Notes under the pieces: generated by a model
Databases searched by the model: none
Told to the model about the DNA's origin: nothing
Seen by the model: the letters and a program-made list of their open reading frames with translations, nothing else
Shown: positions 1-8,901 of the stretch, one piece after another
How positions within the stretch are numbered: position 1 is the stretch's first letter
Layout of the letters: each line of letters starts with the position of its first letter
Source: Acidimicrobiia bacterium
Lineage (GTDB): Bacteria; Actinomycetota; Acidimicrobiia; Spongiisociales; Spongiisociaceae
NCBI GenBank assembly: GCA_009841105.1
Contig: VXMM01000037.1
Location: forward strand, 1-64,000
DNA: 64,000 bases
Direction of reading: 5' to 3'
Made by a program: the position numbers and the translations under genes

Positions 1-12
1 GCCCTCCCCACC

Positions 13-98
13 GAGAACGCGAAAATCGCCCAAAACGGCGCTCCGCACCGGGCCCTCCCCCACCACCACCGTTCCGAGGGACCGGACGCGGCCCGCTA
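13..98 (+). repeat. Dispersed imperfect repeat, copy 1
   Basis: Bases 13-29 are identical (17 of 17) to the reverse complement of 16396-16412. After the exact core the resemblance continues imperfectly to about base 98, with shared ACCGGGC and CCACCACCG blocks. The copy lies about 150 bp before the YgfK-like gene and may extend off the left edge of the window. Function is unknown: it could be an untranslated-leader element, a small dispersed repeat or an island boundary. Only the 17-base core is certain. Confidence 0.5.
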
Positions 99-249
99 AG
101 CCCCTGGCGGGGTGGCCTTCCGGTCTGATGAACCCGATCCGGCCGGAGGGACGTCCTGTTCCGGCCGCCGGTGCCTTGGCGTCCACCAACGTATCCGGGG
201 GGTGTGACACGATCCGCCCGTTCGATCGGGCCGAGTCGGGTGGGGCCGT

Positions 250-2073
250 ATGACCGAGGCCCACGAGCCCCTCACGCCTTTCAGCATGGCCGACCTGCTG
301 GCCCGGATCAGCCACGAGTGGGAGAGCCGGCACCGTATCTACGACCTGCCCACGGCCCGCTTCTTCAACGTGTCGAAGGGCCCCGACATCTCGATCGACT
401 TCCTGGGGCGGCCGGTGGCGACCCCGGTCGGTCCGGCCGCGGGGCCGCACAGCCAGATGGCCCAGAACATCGTGCTGTCCTGGCTGGGAGGCTCCCGGCT
501 GATGGAGCTCAAGACCGTCCAGATCATGGACGAACTCGAGATCGGGCGGCCATGCATAGATATGGAGACCATCGGTTACAACATCGAGTGGAGCCAGGAG
601 CTCAAGATCCCCCAGTCGCTCGAGGAGTACGTCAAAGCCTGGATGATCATCGAGATGCTGCGCCGCTGGGACGAGGTCACCCCCCTCCTGGGCACGGACA
701 CCGGACCGCTCATCTTCGACCTGTCGGTCGGTTACGACCTGGCCGGTATCTCCACCGACCGGGTGGCCTGGTTCATCGACTCGATGATGGACGCCCGAGA
801 GGAGATCGAACGGCTGCGACCCCAGATCGGAGGGGAGTTCGCCCGGTTCCGCGACATGGACTTCCCGACCCGGATCGCCGACACCGTCACCCTCTCCACC
901 TTCCACGGCTGCCCGCCCGACGAGATCGAGTCGATCACCAAGCACCTGATCACCCGCCACGGGCTGGACGTCATCGTCAAGCTCAACCCCACCCTCCTGG
1001 GCTTCGAACGCGTCAAGGAGATCGTCATCGGGACCCTCGGGTACGACACGACGGTGCTCCGCAAGGAGGATTTCGACAACGATCTGCAGTTCCCCAGGGC
1101 GCTGGAGTTGATCGACGAGCTCAACACCTTCGCTGCCGATCACGGGCGCCGTTTCGGGATCAAGCTCACCAACACGCTGGTGGTCGAGAACACCAAGGGT
1201 TTCATGCCCGACAACACCATGTACCTGTCGGGACCTCCCCTCCACGTGGTCTCCACCACCCTCCTGGGTGAAATCCACAGGGCTTTGCCGGGAATGCTGC
1301 GGGTGGACGGCCAGGACGGCCCGGTGCAGGTGTCGTTCTCGGCCGGAATCACCAAGGACAACCTGCCCGCGGCGGCCGGACTGGGCCTGGCGCCCTTGAC
1401 CGTGTGCTCCGACCTGCTCAAGCCGGGCGGGTACGGGCGCCTTGCCCCGATGCTGAAGGCCCTCTGGAAGGCCATGGACCGGGTCGGCGCCGGGTCACTG
1501 CGGGAATGGCAGGCGCACCAGGCCGAACTCGCCGATGGCCACGGAGCGGTCTCCGCCTACGTCGCCACCCTCCACAACCCTGCCACCAACCGCCGCTACA
1601 CCCTGGCCGGCAACTCCAAGCTGCCCCGCGCGGTGGACCACGAGCTCCAGATGTGGGGGTGCGTGGCCTGCAACTTCTGCGTCACCGTCTGCCCCAACGA
1701 CGCCTTCTTCCGCATTCCCACCCCGGATGAGCTGGACGCCACCGGCCTCCAGCAGTACCTGGTGCTCACCGAGCTCTGCAACGAGTGCGGAAACTGCATG
1801 GTGTTCTGTCCTGAGATCGGCGACCCGGCGGTGATCAAGCCACGGCTGTTCATCGACCCGGACCGCTTCGAGGCCGAGACCGACCAGGCGTTTCTCATCC
1901 ACCAGGACCCGGACGGGTATTGGGTGCAGCCAAACGCGGCCGGCGCCGATCACACCGGGGATCTGCTCCTCCTGCTCAACGGCGAGGAAGGGTTCGTGCT
2001 TCCACCCTCCGCCAAGCCATGGACGGAGGACCCGGATCGGACCGACCTCTACCAGACCGAGCAGCCGGCATGA
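250..2073 (+). CDS. ygfK: Short YgfK-like iron-sulfur oxidoreductase
   Basis: A 607-residue cytoplasmic protein. The N-terminal half closely resembles E. coli YgfK (called a putative selenate reductase subunit, now linked to anaerobic purine breakdown), with the typical ATPVGPAAGPH and IELKTVQ-like segments of a dihydroorotate-dehydrogenase-type barrel. Two ferredoxin-like 4Fe-4S motifs follow: CVACNFCVTVCP at about residues 471-482 and CNECGNC...CP from about 510. E. coli YgfK is about 1030 residues with a central GltD-like FAD/NAD(P) domain. That domain is absent here, so electrons probably come from or go to a separate partner. The ATG at 250 follows a G-rich stretch. The stop overlaps the next gene in an ATGA arrangement, so the two are likely co-transcribed. 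The substrate is not shown by the sequence. Confidence 0.8.
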   Translation: MTEAHEPLTPFSMADLLARISHEWESRHRIYDLPTARFFNVSKGPDISIDFLGRPVATPVGPAAGPHSQMAQNIVLSWLGGSRLMELKTVQIMDELEIGRPCIDMETIGYNIEWSQELKIPQSLEEYVKAWMIIEMLRRWDEVTPLLGTDTGPLIFDLSVGYDLAGISTDRVAWFIDSMMDAREEIERLRPQIGGEFARFRDMDFPTRIADTVTLSTFHGCPPDEIESITKHLITRHGLDVIVKLNPTLLGFERVKEIVIGTLGYDTTVLRKEDFDNDLQFPRALELIDELNTFAADHGRRFGIKLTNTLVVENTKGFMPDNTMYLSGPPLHVVSTTLLGEIHRALPGMLRVDGQDGPVQVSFSAGITKDNLPAAAGLGLAPLTVCSDLLKPGGYGRLAPMLKALWKAMDRVGAGSLREWQAHQAELADGHGAVSAYVATLHNPATNRRYTLAGNSKLPRAVDHELQMWGCVACNFCVTVCPNDAFFRIPTPDELDATGLQQYLVLTELCNECGNCMVFCPEIGDPAVIKPRLFIDPDRFEAETDQAFLIHQDPDGYWVQPNAAGADHTGDLLLLLNGEEGFVLPPSAKPWTEDPDRTDLYQTEQPA

Positions 2074-2516
2074 CACTCTCTATGGATGACGTCCGCCGCT
2101 TCGTCAGGGCCGATCAAGGTCTGGCCGTGGTCTCCTTCGCCCGACCGGACGGCTCGGTGCACTCGTCCCTGGTGAACGCAGGCGTGATGGAACACCCGGT
2201 CACCGGAGCGGAGTCGGTGGCCCTGGTGGTGCGGGGCAACACCATCAAACTCCGCCACTGGCGCCACACCCCGAGGGCCACCATCCTGTTCAAATCGGGG
2301 TGGTCATGGATCGGCGTGGAAGGCGCCACCAGCATCATCGGCCCTGACGATGATCTCGCCGGCTTCGACCCGGTGGGTGTTCCCCAGCTCCTCCGGGATG
2401 TGTTCACCTCCGCCGGCGGCACCCACGAGGACTGGGATGAGTACGACCGGGTGATGACCGCCGAACACCGCACCGCCGTCTTCATCGAACCCACCCGGAT
2501 AACCGGGTCGGGCTGA
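2070..2516 (+). CDS. PPOX-class (pyridoxamine-phosphate-oxidase fold) protein
   Basis: A 148-residue protein starting at the ATG that overlaps the YgfK-like stop codon. It resembles the small split-barrel flavin/F420-binding PPOX family: an N-terminal helix, then a strand with GLAVVSFARPDGSVHSSLV, a central VVRGNTIKLRHWRHTPRATILFKS-type strand pair (residues about 50-75) and a C-terminal RTAVFIEPTRI strand. Many actinobacterial relatives use F420 or FMN to reduce small substrates or bind haem. A longer reading frame starts at 1920, inside the upstream gene, but only the part from 2070 looks like the family. The substrate is unknown. Confidence 0.75.
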   Translation: MTLSMDDVRRFVRADQGLAVVSFARPDGSVHSSLVNAGVMEHPVTGAESVALVVRGNTIKLRHWRHTPRATILFKSGWSWIGVEGATSIIGPDDDLAGFDPVGVPQLLRDVFTSAGGTHEDWDEYDRVMTAEHRTAVFIEPTRITGSG

Positions 2517-2547
2517 ACACATCAACCCATACCAAGGAGCTCGAACG

Positions 2548-3597
2548 ATGAACCTGCTGCCGGGTGTGGAAGCCGACTCGATCACCACCAGCCGGCTCCG
2601 GACCCATTACTACCGATCCGGCCCGTCCGACGGCATCCCGGTGGTGATGATCCACGGGAACCTGTCGACCGGGCGCTTCTACGAGCACCTCTGGCAAAAT
2701 GCACCCGACCGGTACCATTTCATCGCCCCCGACATGCGCTCTTTCGGACGGTCCGATCCGGCCCCCATCGATGCCACCCTCGGGCTGGACGACTGGGCCG
2801 ACGACACCCTGGCCCTTATCGAGGCCCTCGGGATCGACACCCCTCCCCACCTGGTGGGATGGTCGACCGGCGGCGCCGCCATCGCTTCCTACGCGATGCG
2901 CCACCCGGCCGCCTCCCTGACCCTCATCGACCCGGTATCCCCCTTCGGCTTCGGCGGCACCCACCGGGACGGCACCCCCTGCCAGCCGGACTGGGCCGGC
3001 ACGGGCGGCGGGACCGCCAACCCCGACTACTCCCAGCGGCTGGCTTCCGGCGATCGTTCCTCCGAGGCACCGGTCACGCCCCGCAACGTGATGAACTCCG
3101 CCTACTGGTCAACGGAGTTCCGGCTCCCGGAGGAACGGGAGGAGATCCTGCTGGACGAGGTGCTGCTGACCGTCTCCGGAGACGACGGTTATCCCGGAGA
3201 CCTGACGCCCTCCGACAACTGGCCGATGATCGCACCCGGCACCCGGGGAATACTCAACGCGCTGTCCGGCAAGTACTGCAACTGGGCGGACCTGCCCGAC
3301 CTGGAACCCAAGCCACCGGTGCTCTGGACCCATGGGTCCAACGACCTGGTGGTGGCGGACGGTTCCATGTGGGAGATGGGCACCCTCGGCTAGATGGAGT
3401 TCATCCCCGGCTGGCCCGGCCAGGATGTCTTCCCGCCCCAGCCCATGGTCTCCCAGATCAGGGACGTACTGGAACGCTACGCCGCCAACGGAGGACGGGT
3501 CGAGATGGAGATGCTGGAAGGCTCCGGCCACGGCCCCCACATCGACGCGGCCGATCGCTGGTCGGAGATCTTCTTCGACTTCCTCGGATCTATCTAG
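2548..3597 (+). pseudogene. Alpha/beta hydrolase interrupted by in-frame TAG
   Basis: Codons 1-281 and 283-349 form one continuous alpha/beta hydrolase, separated only by a TAG at 3391-3393 in the same frame. The first part has the oxyanion-region IHGN motif and the nucleophile elbow GWSTGG (Ser about 106). The part after the TAG carries the IPGWPG and PPQPM blocks and the catalytic-histidine segment GSGHGPH (His about 328). Without read-through the protein loses its catalytic histidine. An AAG or CAG codon changed to TAG would explain it. The ATG right after the TAG is probably a chance start. The gene begins 31 bp after the PPOX gene and may share its transcript. It may be a real pseudogene, a suppressed stop or a sequencing error. 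Confidence 0.8.
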
Positions 3598-4036
3598 CGC
3601 GGCCCAGAGCCACCTAGCCGTAACCTTCCGATCGGTCAGGTTCCGACGGTCGGCAGGACGGACTCAGAGTCACCGGAGCTGACAGACACGGTAGCTACTC
3701 GACGGATGCGAGCACCAGATCGCAAGATGAGGCTTAAGCGACGAGCATACGATCAAAGGGATTCCAGATTCTGCTCGGGCAGCATGGCCGGGCGTGCGCG
3801 CCGTCGTCAACAGTCACCGAAAGCTCATCTCAACCTGGCAGGGTACGGCCCCGGCGACGTCGCTCGCCAGCAGAGCAAGAGCGCCGCAACGTACCCAATC
3901 GAAACTTGGTCCTGATGCCCCAAGCCGATACAGCGCCGACCAGCCTCCGGTTCGACTCGTAGCCTACGGCACGGCGGGCAGCCACTGGTAAGACCCACCG
4001 TGACGACAGGCCTGACTCCCAAACGCGGCGCGGCCC
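3598..4036. other. Non-coding stretch, no gene recognised
   Basis: About 440 bp with no reading frame that looks like a protein. Small frames at 3706-3915 and 3794-3991 have no recognisable motifs and read as chance. No tRNA cloverleaf was seen. Composition falls from the high GC of the upstream genes, marking the left side of the accessory island. Confidence 0.5.
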
Positions 4037-4062
4037 AGTGAATACGCCGTGGTGTATTCACT
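4037..4062 (+). promoter_or_regulatory. 26-bp dyad upstream of HEPN/MNT genes, candidate operator
   Basis: A perfect inverted repeat with 9-bp arms AGTGAATAC (4037-4045) and GTATTCACT (4054-4062), separated by 8 bp. It lies 49-95 bp before the two candidate starts of the HEPN gene. A possible -10 element, TACACT at 4089-4094, follows. The geometry (9-8-9) matches the dyad at 12748-12773 in front of another toxin-antitoxin operon, although the arm sequences differ. Binding by the antitoxin or toxin-antitoxin complex is inferred. Confidence 0.5.
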
Positions 4063-4131
4063 TTGCAGCCGTCGGTGACGATTCCTACTACACTCAGCAT
4101 GATTTAGGACGTGCTTGGACGGCCTACCTGT

Positions 4132-4518
4132 ATGACACAGACGGCGGACGAATCCCTGGAGTTGGCACTACGCCACCTTGAGCGCGTCCGGGCGTCTTGG
4201 GACCCGCCGGACGGGACTGATCTGGCGCTCTACGGCTTCTATTGCTTGGAGGCCTCCGTCGTCGCGGCAGCTTTACATGTCGGATGGCAACGACCTTCGG
4301 GACACCGCGACAAGGAGAAGGCGGCTCGGCGTCTGATCACTGCGCACGGCCTACCCGATATATCGGGCCTGCTCGTCGAACTCAATGAAATGCGAAAGTA
4401 CGAAGCATATGGAGACATAGTACGGCCCGATGAAATGGATCCGGAAGACACGGCTCACGAGATCGAGAACTACGTCGAATCTGTAAAGGCACTTATCGGA
4501 TGGCGACACAAGGACTAA
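4132..4518 (+). CDS. HEPN-domain protein, likely toxin of HEPN/MNT pair
   Basis: A 128-residue, mostly helical protein resembling HEPN-domain proteins: LALYGFYCLEASVVAAAL, then a charged helix with ARRLITAH (an R-x4-H arrangement, the HEPN RNase signature, although it lies a little early), LPDISGLLVELNEM and RKYEAYGD. HEPN partners of minimal nucleotidyltransferases are often RNases that act on tRNA or mRNA. The gene overlaps the nucleotidyltransferase by 19 bp, which suggests coupled translation. The ATG at 4132 is chosen. A GTG at 4111 in the same frame would add seven residues. GC is lower than in neighbouring housekeeping genes. Toxicity is inferred from the pairing only. Confidence 0.7.
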   Translation: MTQTADESLELALRHLERVRASWDPPDGTDLALYGFYCLEASVVAAALHVGWQRPSGHRDKEKAARRLITAHGLPDISGLLVELNEMRKYEAYGDIVRPDEMDPEDTAHEIENYVESVKALIGWRHKD

Positions 4519-5171
4519 CCATCGAGCCGGTGTCCGGTCCGGACCAAGCGTCGCGCGCCTCGCTCGCGTCTGTTCGGTCGTGGCCGAGCGATGCCGCCAG
4601 GTCTTGGACACTCAACGCGATTTGGCACTCGAAGCGAAGTTCTAGTGTTAAGGCAGTCGTGGCCTCCGGCTCGGCAGTGCGTGACGTCGAACGCAGCGAT
4701 GATCTCGACCTGGTGATCATCCACCGGGCGAGATACCCCGAGTTGCCGAGACCCTCGATCGATGTTGACGTGCGGTACTACGAAGAGACAGATGTCTTAC
4801 GGAGGCTGGCGAGTGGCCACGACTACCTGTCATGGACCGTTAGGTACGGGCGCGTGCTGTTCGAGCGAGACGGATGGTGGACTCGACTGGCAGCGGATTG
4901 GCGACACCGCCTACTGCTACCATCCGCCGCCGAGGCGCGGGAGCGCGCTGACAGGGCCCGCCGCATCTACGACGACCTCATGGTGATCGGCGACTATGAC
5001 GCCGCTGCGGAGATTCGGCTGTCGATGCTGACCTTCCTCGCTCGCGCAGCACTCAGCAGCGCAGGCGTATTCCCGAGATCACGTCCGGAACTCCCCGACC
5101 AACTACGCGAAATCGATGACCACGATGCCGCAGACCGCTTGTCCAATGCCTTGGCTCACCGATACGGATAG
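4500..5171 (+). CDS. MNT-type nucleotidyltransferase, likely antitoxin
   Basis: A 223-residue protein with the nucleotidyltransferase signature GSAVRDVERSDDLDL (GS, then D-x-D) at about residues 57-71, followed by a second acidic strand SIDVDVRYYE. A helical C-terminal half with repeated Arg/Ala segments follows. Small MNT proteins next to HEPN proteins can neutralise them by adding AMP. Here the order is HEPN first, MNT second, with a 19-bp overlap. The first 50 residues are less conserved-looking, so a later start is possible. It lies in the low-GC island. Confidence 0.75.
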   Translation: MATQGLTIEPVSGPDQASRASLASVRSWPSDAARSWTLNAIWHSKRSSSVKAVVASGSAVRDVERSDDLDLVIIHRARYPELPRPSIDVDVRYYEETDVLRRLASGHDYLSWTVRYGRVLFERDGWWTRLAADWRHRLLLPSAAEARERADRARRIYDDLMVIGDYDAAAEIRLSMLTFLARAALSSAGVFPRSRPELPDQLREIDDHDAADRLSNALAHRYG

Positions 5172-5488
5172 AGGCCTATCCATCGGCTGATTGCTTGAGG
5201 CGTCCCCGCAAACAGGCAGGCCCGGGATCTGGCTAGGAGCCCTTGGTCCACATTGCATTCCTATGAAGGGCGAGTTGAACAGGACAGCCGACTACGAGCA
5301 GATTATCCCTGTTTGGTGAGTGAGCGACTGAACTCTGTAGCTCCACATAAGATCGCCTTGCCCGGTCACGACATGTGTGTTGTTTGGGTACTGCCAAGCG
5401 GACAGGTATTGTATATAGTTTCTGCCTAATGAGCACGCTCGACGGGCATTAACTGATAGTTTAGACAGAGGGAAACGGGACGGCTCCA
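5172..5488. other. Intergenic region between convergent genes
   Basis: About 315 bp between the MNT gene (plus strand) and the hypothetical gene (minus strand), which converge here. Base composition is noticeably AT-richer than the window average. Overlapping small minus-strand frames at 5233-5531 show no recognisable protein features. No clear hairpin terminator with a T-run was found. Confidence 0.4.
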
Positions 5489-6139
5489 TCAACCTTCTGG
5501 TGGCTCCATGCCCATATACCAGAGGATCCACTCGGGGATCGCACTTCCCTCACTCCGGTGTAGTATTTTCCCATCACAGTCGATGAGGTAGAGCCAAGAT
5601 CGTGTGTTCTCAGAGTCGATAAACAACACAGTAAACATGTCTAAGCCTGTGTGGTTAGTCTCGGATGGCTGACCGGGCGGAGAGGCCTCCGTCACAATTA
5701 CAGCACGAACATTGTTTGGATCCAGAGTCGCATCAAATTGGAGTAGATCGGCGAGACAAATGTATTTGGCAGTCCCCAAGCTCACGGTTGGAGCGTTATT
5801 GCTGGCTACAAGCTGATCATATACTTTCTTGACTAGGAGGACAGTAGCGGCTATTCCACCAGGTGCGCTCAACACGTCCACCGCGATCCCAAGTGCATCT
5901 GCCTCCGCACCTCGCCCAAAGCTGGTATCAAACGTTTCTACTGGCAAGCTAGGGATCGCTTCGGTAAGGTCCGTCGTCACTCTATCTGAGAAGTGTCGGT
6001 AGCCTACTTCCCATTCGACCTCTTCTTCTCCCTCTACGACAGAACCGAAGTCTCCGACACCGATTACGAATTCAACTCTGTGATTGAAGCGACTCCCAGG
6101 AGAGTGGGAATCCCATGGGTCATACTCTAGTTGGGCCAC
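5489..6139 (-). CDS. Hypothetical island protein
   Basis: A 216-residue protein I do not recognise. It has a polar N-terminus (EFVIGVGDFGSVVEG, then an acidic run), a glycine/alanine-rich hydrophobic middle segment around residues 78-105 (ALGIAVDVLSAPGGIAATVLLVKK) that could be buried or membrane-associated, and a C-terminal half of alternating strands ending in IPEWILWYMGMEPPEG. There is no signal peptide. GC is clearly lower than in the metabolic genes. It stands alone between the HEPN/MNT pair and the restriction-modification genes, so it may be an island passenger or an unrecognised defence gene. Confidence 0.5.
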   Translation of the reverse strand: MAQLEYDPWDSHSPGSRFNHRVEFVIGVGDFGSVVEGEEEVEWEVGYRHFSDRVTTDLTEAIPSLPVETFDTSFGRGAEADALGIAVDVLSAPGGIAATVLLVKKVYDQLVASNNAPTVSLGTAKYICLADLLQFDATLDPNNVRAVIVTEASPPGQPSETNHTGLDMFTVLFIDSENTRSWLYLIDCDGKILHRSEGSAIPEWILWYMGMEPPEG

Positions 6140-6362
6140 AACAGTTTCTCCTGTGTTAGTGATATTCCATAACGATACCAGAAACCCTAGCCAGATTCTC
6201 CCTCATTATTCACCCAGCCAATCTGAATCGATGGTTAAAGTTTTCTCGTGCTTTCCACAAACTACCAATCCATTCAACAGTGCCTCTTGACAGACAAGCG
6301 AGTGACGGCATGAAGGGGTGAGATACGGCCCATAGGACCGGGTGAAACGACAACTCATTAAC

Positions 6363-8900
6363 CTAACCGCCTGGGCCTCTGCTTAGTTCCCGAGTCACGG
6401 TCATTTCTATGCCGGTTTCGGTGATGATCTTTATGGCGATCTGGCCGGACTGTGGTGGTGGGAAGGGGGCGGACTTGGTGGAGAACGTGGCATCCCAGCG
6501 GAGCTGGTCGATGCCTCGGCCTAGGGCTCTCTTGAGGCGTTTGATTTGGCGGTCGTCGGCCGCGTTGGGGAAGTGGATGCGGCGGGCGAAGAAGCTGTAG
6601 CCGTCGTGGTCAGTGTCGATCATCCAGCACGCCACGTCCTGGGCGGTGCCGCTGTCCAAGCCTCCGGTTCGGGGGTTGAAGGTGTCGAAGCCGCGCAGTT
6701 CCACGTGAATCTGGCCTTCGGCGTCGGTGGTGATCTCGAGGTCGGGTTCGGCGAGCATGACGAATGCCTCGGAGTGTCGGTCGGGATCTAGCTCGCCGAT
6801 CTGGAGATCGCGATTCATCATGACCCGTAGCACGCGGACCCGGCCGATCTGGGAGTCGTCCGTGGTGGCCGGGTCGAACGAGAACGCGGCGGCGATCAGC
6901 ACCTGCGCGCCATGGATCTGGCGGGGGGCCTCTGTGGCTGCGGCGGTGAGCATGGCTGGCGTAACCGTCACATCCTCGGCGGCGATCATCACAGCGGCGT
7001 CTTGTTCGGACAACCCCCTAGCCGAGCAACGGGCCTTGTGTGTGACGAGGCTGCCGGGCTTACCGGGCCACGACTCGATCTCGTGGATCTCAATGGTCGA
7101 GGCGGAAAGCGTGTTGTTGATTCCGGTCTGGAGCAGAGTCTCGATCACTCGCTCGATGAAAACACCGGATGCGGTGGCCTTATGTACCTGGGAGTCTTGG
7201 CCGGGACCGGCATCGACTTGGGAAAGCGGGACGTAGGCGTAGGGGGTCTCCGACTCGACGGTGAACGGTGAACACACTCGGATGACGCCACTGGTTGCCT
7301 GCGGACGGTCGACCAGTTCGGTGTGTTTGGGCGGGCGGTCATAGGCGAGGTGAGCGGCCGACACGTACGGCACGCGCTCATATACGAAACCTCCAGCCGG
7401 GTCAAAGCTGACTCGATCTGATCGCTCCTGATCACCGACTGTCCAGAACGGATACGTGGCGGTCGCGAGGCGTTGGCGGGCAACAGCGACAGCCACCGTG
7501 GAGGTGTCGCATGTGATCCAGCGCCGGCCCCAATTCTCTGCCACCTGCGCTGTGGTGCCGGCACCACAAGTCGGATCGAAGACCAGGTCACCGGGGTCTG
7601 TAGACATAAGTATGCAGCGATCTATCACGCTGTCCGAAGTTTGCACTATGTACCGTTTGTCCGAGGTAGACATAGGGCGATGCCAAATGTTGTTGATCCG
7701 ACGACCTGGAACTTCGTCCTCATACCATCGCCACCGCAGGGCTGAACCTGGGCCGGCGCCGTCCAGCCGATCCAACTCAGCCAACCGATCCATACCCTCC
7801 ATCGAGACTCTCCAATGCTGTGTGTCGAGACACTTGTAGCTGACACCTCTCCACACGTAGGGCTCCGAGCGGCCTGTAGTCGACCAGCCTTGTGACAGAA
7901 GGGGAGTGCGACTATAGAGTCGAGTTCCGTCAGGCAACATGTCTGGGTCGATACGCTCGGCCTTGCTTAGCTTTCTGGTCGTGCCGTCGGACTCCTCGAC
8001 CATCACGTACGATGACATGTATTCGATCTTCTCAGCCCGAGTCAGATGTTCATACAACTGGCGGTACTTGATCTGTGGACGATCCTTGGCATACCACAGC
8101 AAGAAGTCGGCCACACTCGGTAACGTTTTCGACGAAGATGCGCCTGATGTGGCGAAGGGGATTGTCGCTACTCGGTTCTCGTGGCCGAAAACTTCGTCGA
8201 GTAGGACAGCCATACGGTGGACGTTCTCGTCGCCGATCTGGACGAAGATCGAGCCAGACTCGCTCAGGAGGTCGCGGGCCAGGGTCAGCTTTTCGAGCAT
8301 CTGGTCCAGGTAGCTGTCTATGCCTCGCTCGTAGGTATCGCGAAACGCACGGATCATCTTGGGGTCGGCGGGCAGGCCCTTGCGGTTCTCGTCAGTCTCC
8401 CGCTTCCTCACCGCTACCTGGAAGTTCGATTTGAAGCCGATCCCGTATGGGGGATCGAAGAAGATCATCTGTACCTGTCCCGCCAAGCCCTCACGCTGCG
8501 CCAACGAGGCCATGACTCGGGCGGATTCGCCATGGATGAGGCGGTTCTGCCAGTTGCCTGTGTGGCGATACCACTCGTATGAGGCGTCGGGGGGTAGACC
8601 GTTGAAGTCTTCGAACAGGCCCATCTGGTCGGAGCCAGCCGACTGGAGCGACTCTACGAACGCGCCCGGATGGACCTTCTCCCGGATATACAGCGGGTAA
8701 GCGTCGAACTCCTCGGGATTGCGATGACGGTCCCAGGCCAGGGTGGGCGGCTCCCCCTTGCGGACCTGCGTGGTCCAGGTCTGTGGTTGCTGGTCCTGAT
8801 CAGGCAGGAGCGCCTGTGTCTCCGAAGTAGGGATGTTGGTCCGCTCGGCGCTGTCGTGGGTGTAGTGGGCGGTGGACGCCGGCATCTTCTTCTTGGCCAT
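6363..8900 (-). CDS. Type III-like site-specific DNA methyltransferase (Mod)
   Basis: An 845-residue N6-adenine-type DNA methyltransferase. The catalytic motif DPPYG (about residues 149-153, within MIFFDPPYGIGFKSNFQ) comes before the SAM-binding motif FDPTCGAGTT (about residue 440). This order is that of beta-class enzymes such as type III Mod subunits. The central region probably holds target recognition and the long C-terminal part (about 500-845) is less conserved. The start chosen is the ATG giving MAKKKMP at 8900, one base after the helicase-nuclease stop. A longer frame to 8993 would overlap that gene. It should protect self DNA from the nuclease encoded directly upstream. Confidence 0.88.
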   Translation of the reverse strand: MAKKKMPASTAHYTHDSAERTNIPTSETQALLPDQDQQPQTWTTQVRKGEPPTLAWDRHRNPEEFDAYPLYIREKVHPGAFVESLQSAGSDQMGLFEDFNGLPPDASYEWYRHTGNWQNRLIHGESARVMASLAQREGLAGQVQMIFFDPPYGIGFKSNFQVAVRKRETDENRKGLPADPKMIRAFRDTYERGIDSYLDQMLEKLTLARDLLSESGSIFVQIGDENVHRMAVLLDEVFGHENRVATIPFATSGASSSKTLPSVADFLLWYAKDRPQIKYRQLYEHLTRAEKIEYMSSYVMVEESDGTTRKLSKAERIDPDMLPDGTRLYSRTPLLSQGWSTTGRSEPYVWRGVSYKCLDTQHWRVSMEGMDRLAELDRLDGAGPGSALRWRWYEDEVPGRRINNIWHRPMSTSDKRYIVQTSDSVIDRCILMSTDPGDLVFDPTCGAGTTAQVAENWGRRWITCDTSTVAVAVARQRLATATYPFWTVGDQERSDRVSFDPAGGFVYERVPYVSAAHLAYDRPPKHTELVDRPQATSGVIRVCSPFTVESETPYAYVPLSQVDAGPGQDSQVHKATASGVFIERVIETLLQTGINNTLSASTIEIHEIESWPGKPGSLVTHKARCSARGLSEQDAAVMIAAEDVTVTPAMLTAAATEAPRQIHGAQVLIAAAFSFDPATTDDSQIGRVRVLRVMMNRDLQIGELDPDRHSEAFVMLAEPDLEITTDAEGQIHVELRGFDTFNPRTGGLDSGTAQDVACWMIDTDHDGYSFFARRIHFPNAADDRQIKRLKRALGRGIDQLRWDATFSTKSAPFPPPQSGQIAIKIITETGIEMTVTRELSRGPGG

Positions 8901-8901
8901 G

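Noticed and set aside
171-1271. Long plus-strand frame of 366 residues overlapping the YgfK-like gene
   Set aside because: It is a shadow frame: Arg/Pro/Gly-rich, no motifs, while the frame starting at 250 matches a known family.
3391-3393. TAG read as pyrrolysine or a recoded codon
   Set aside because: No pyrrolysine tRNA or synthetase gene is seen, all other genes treat TAG as an ordinary stop where used, and a single mutation explains the case.
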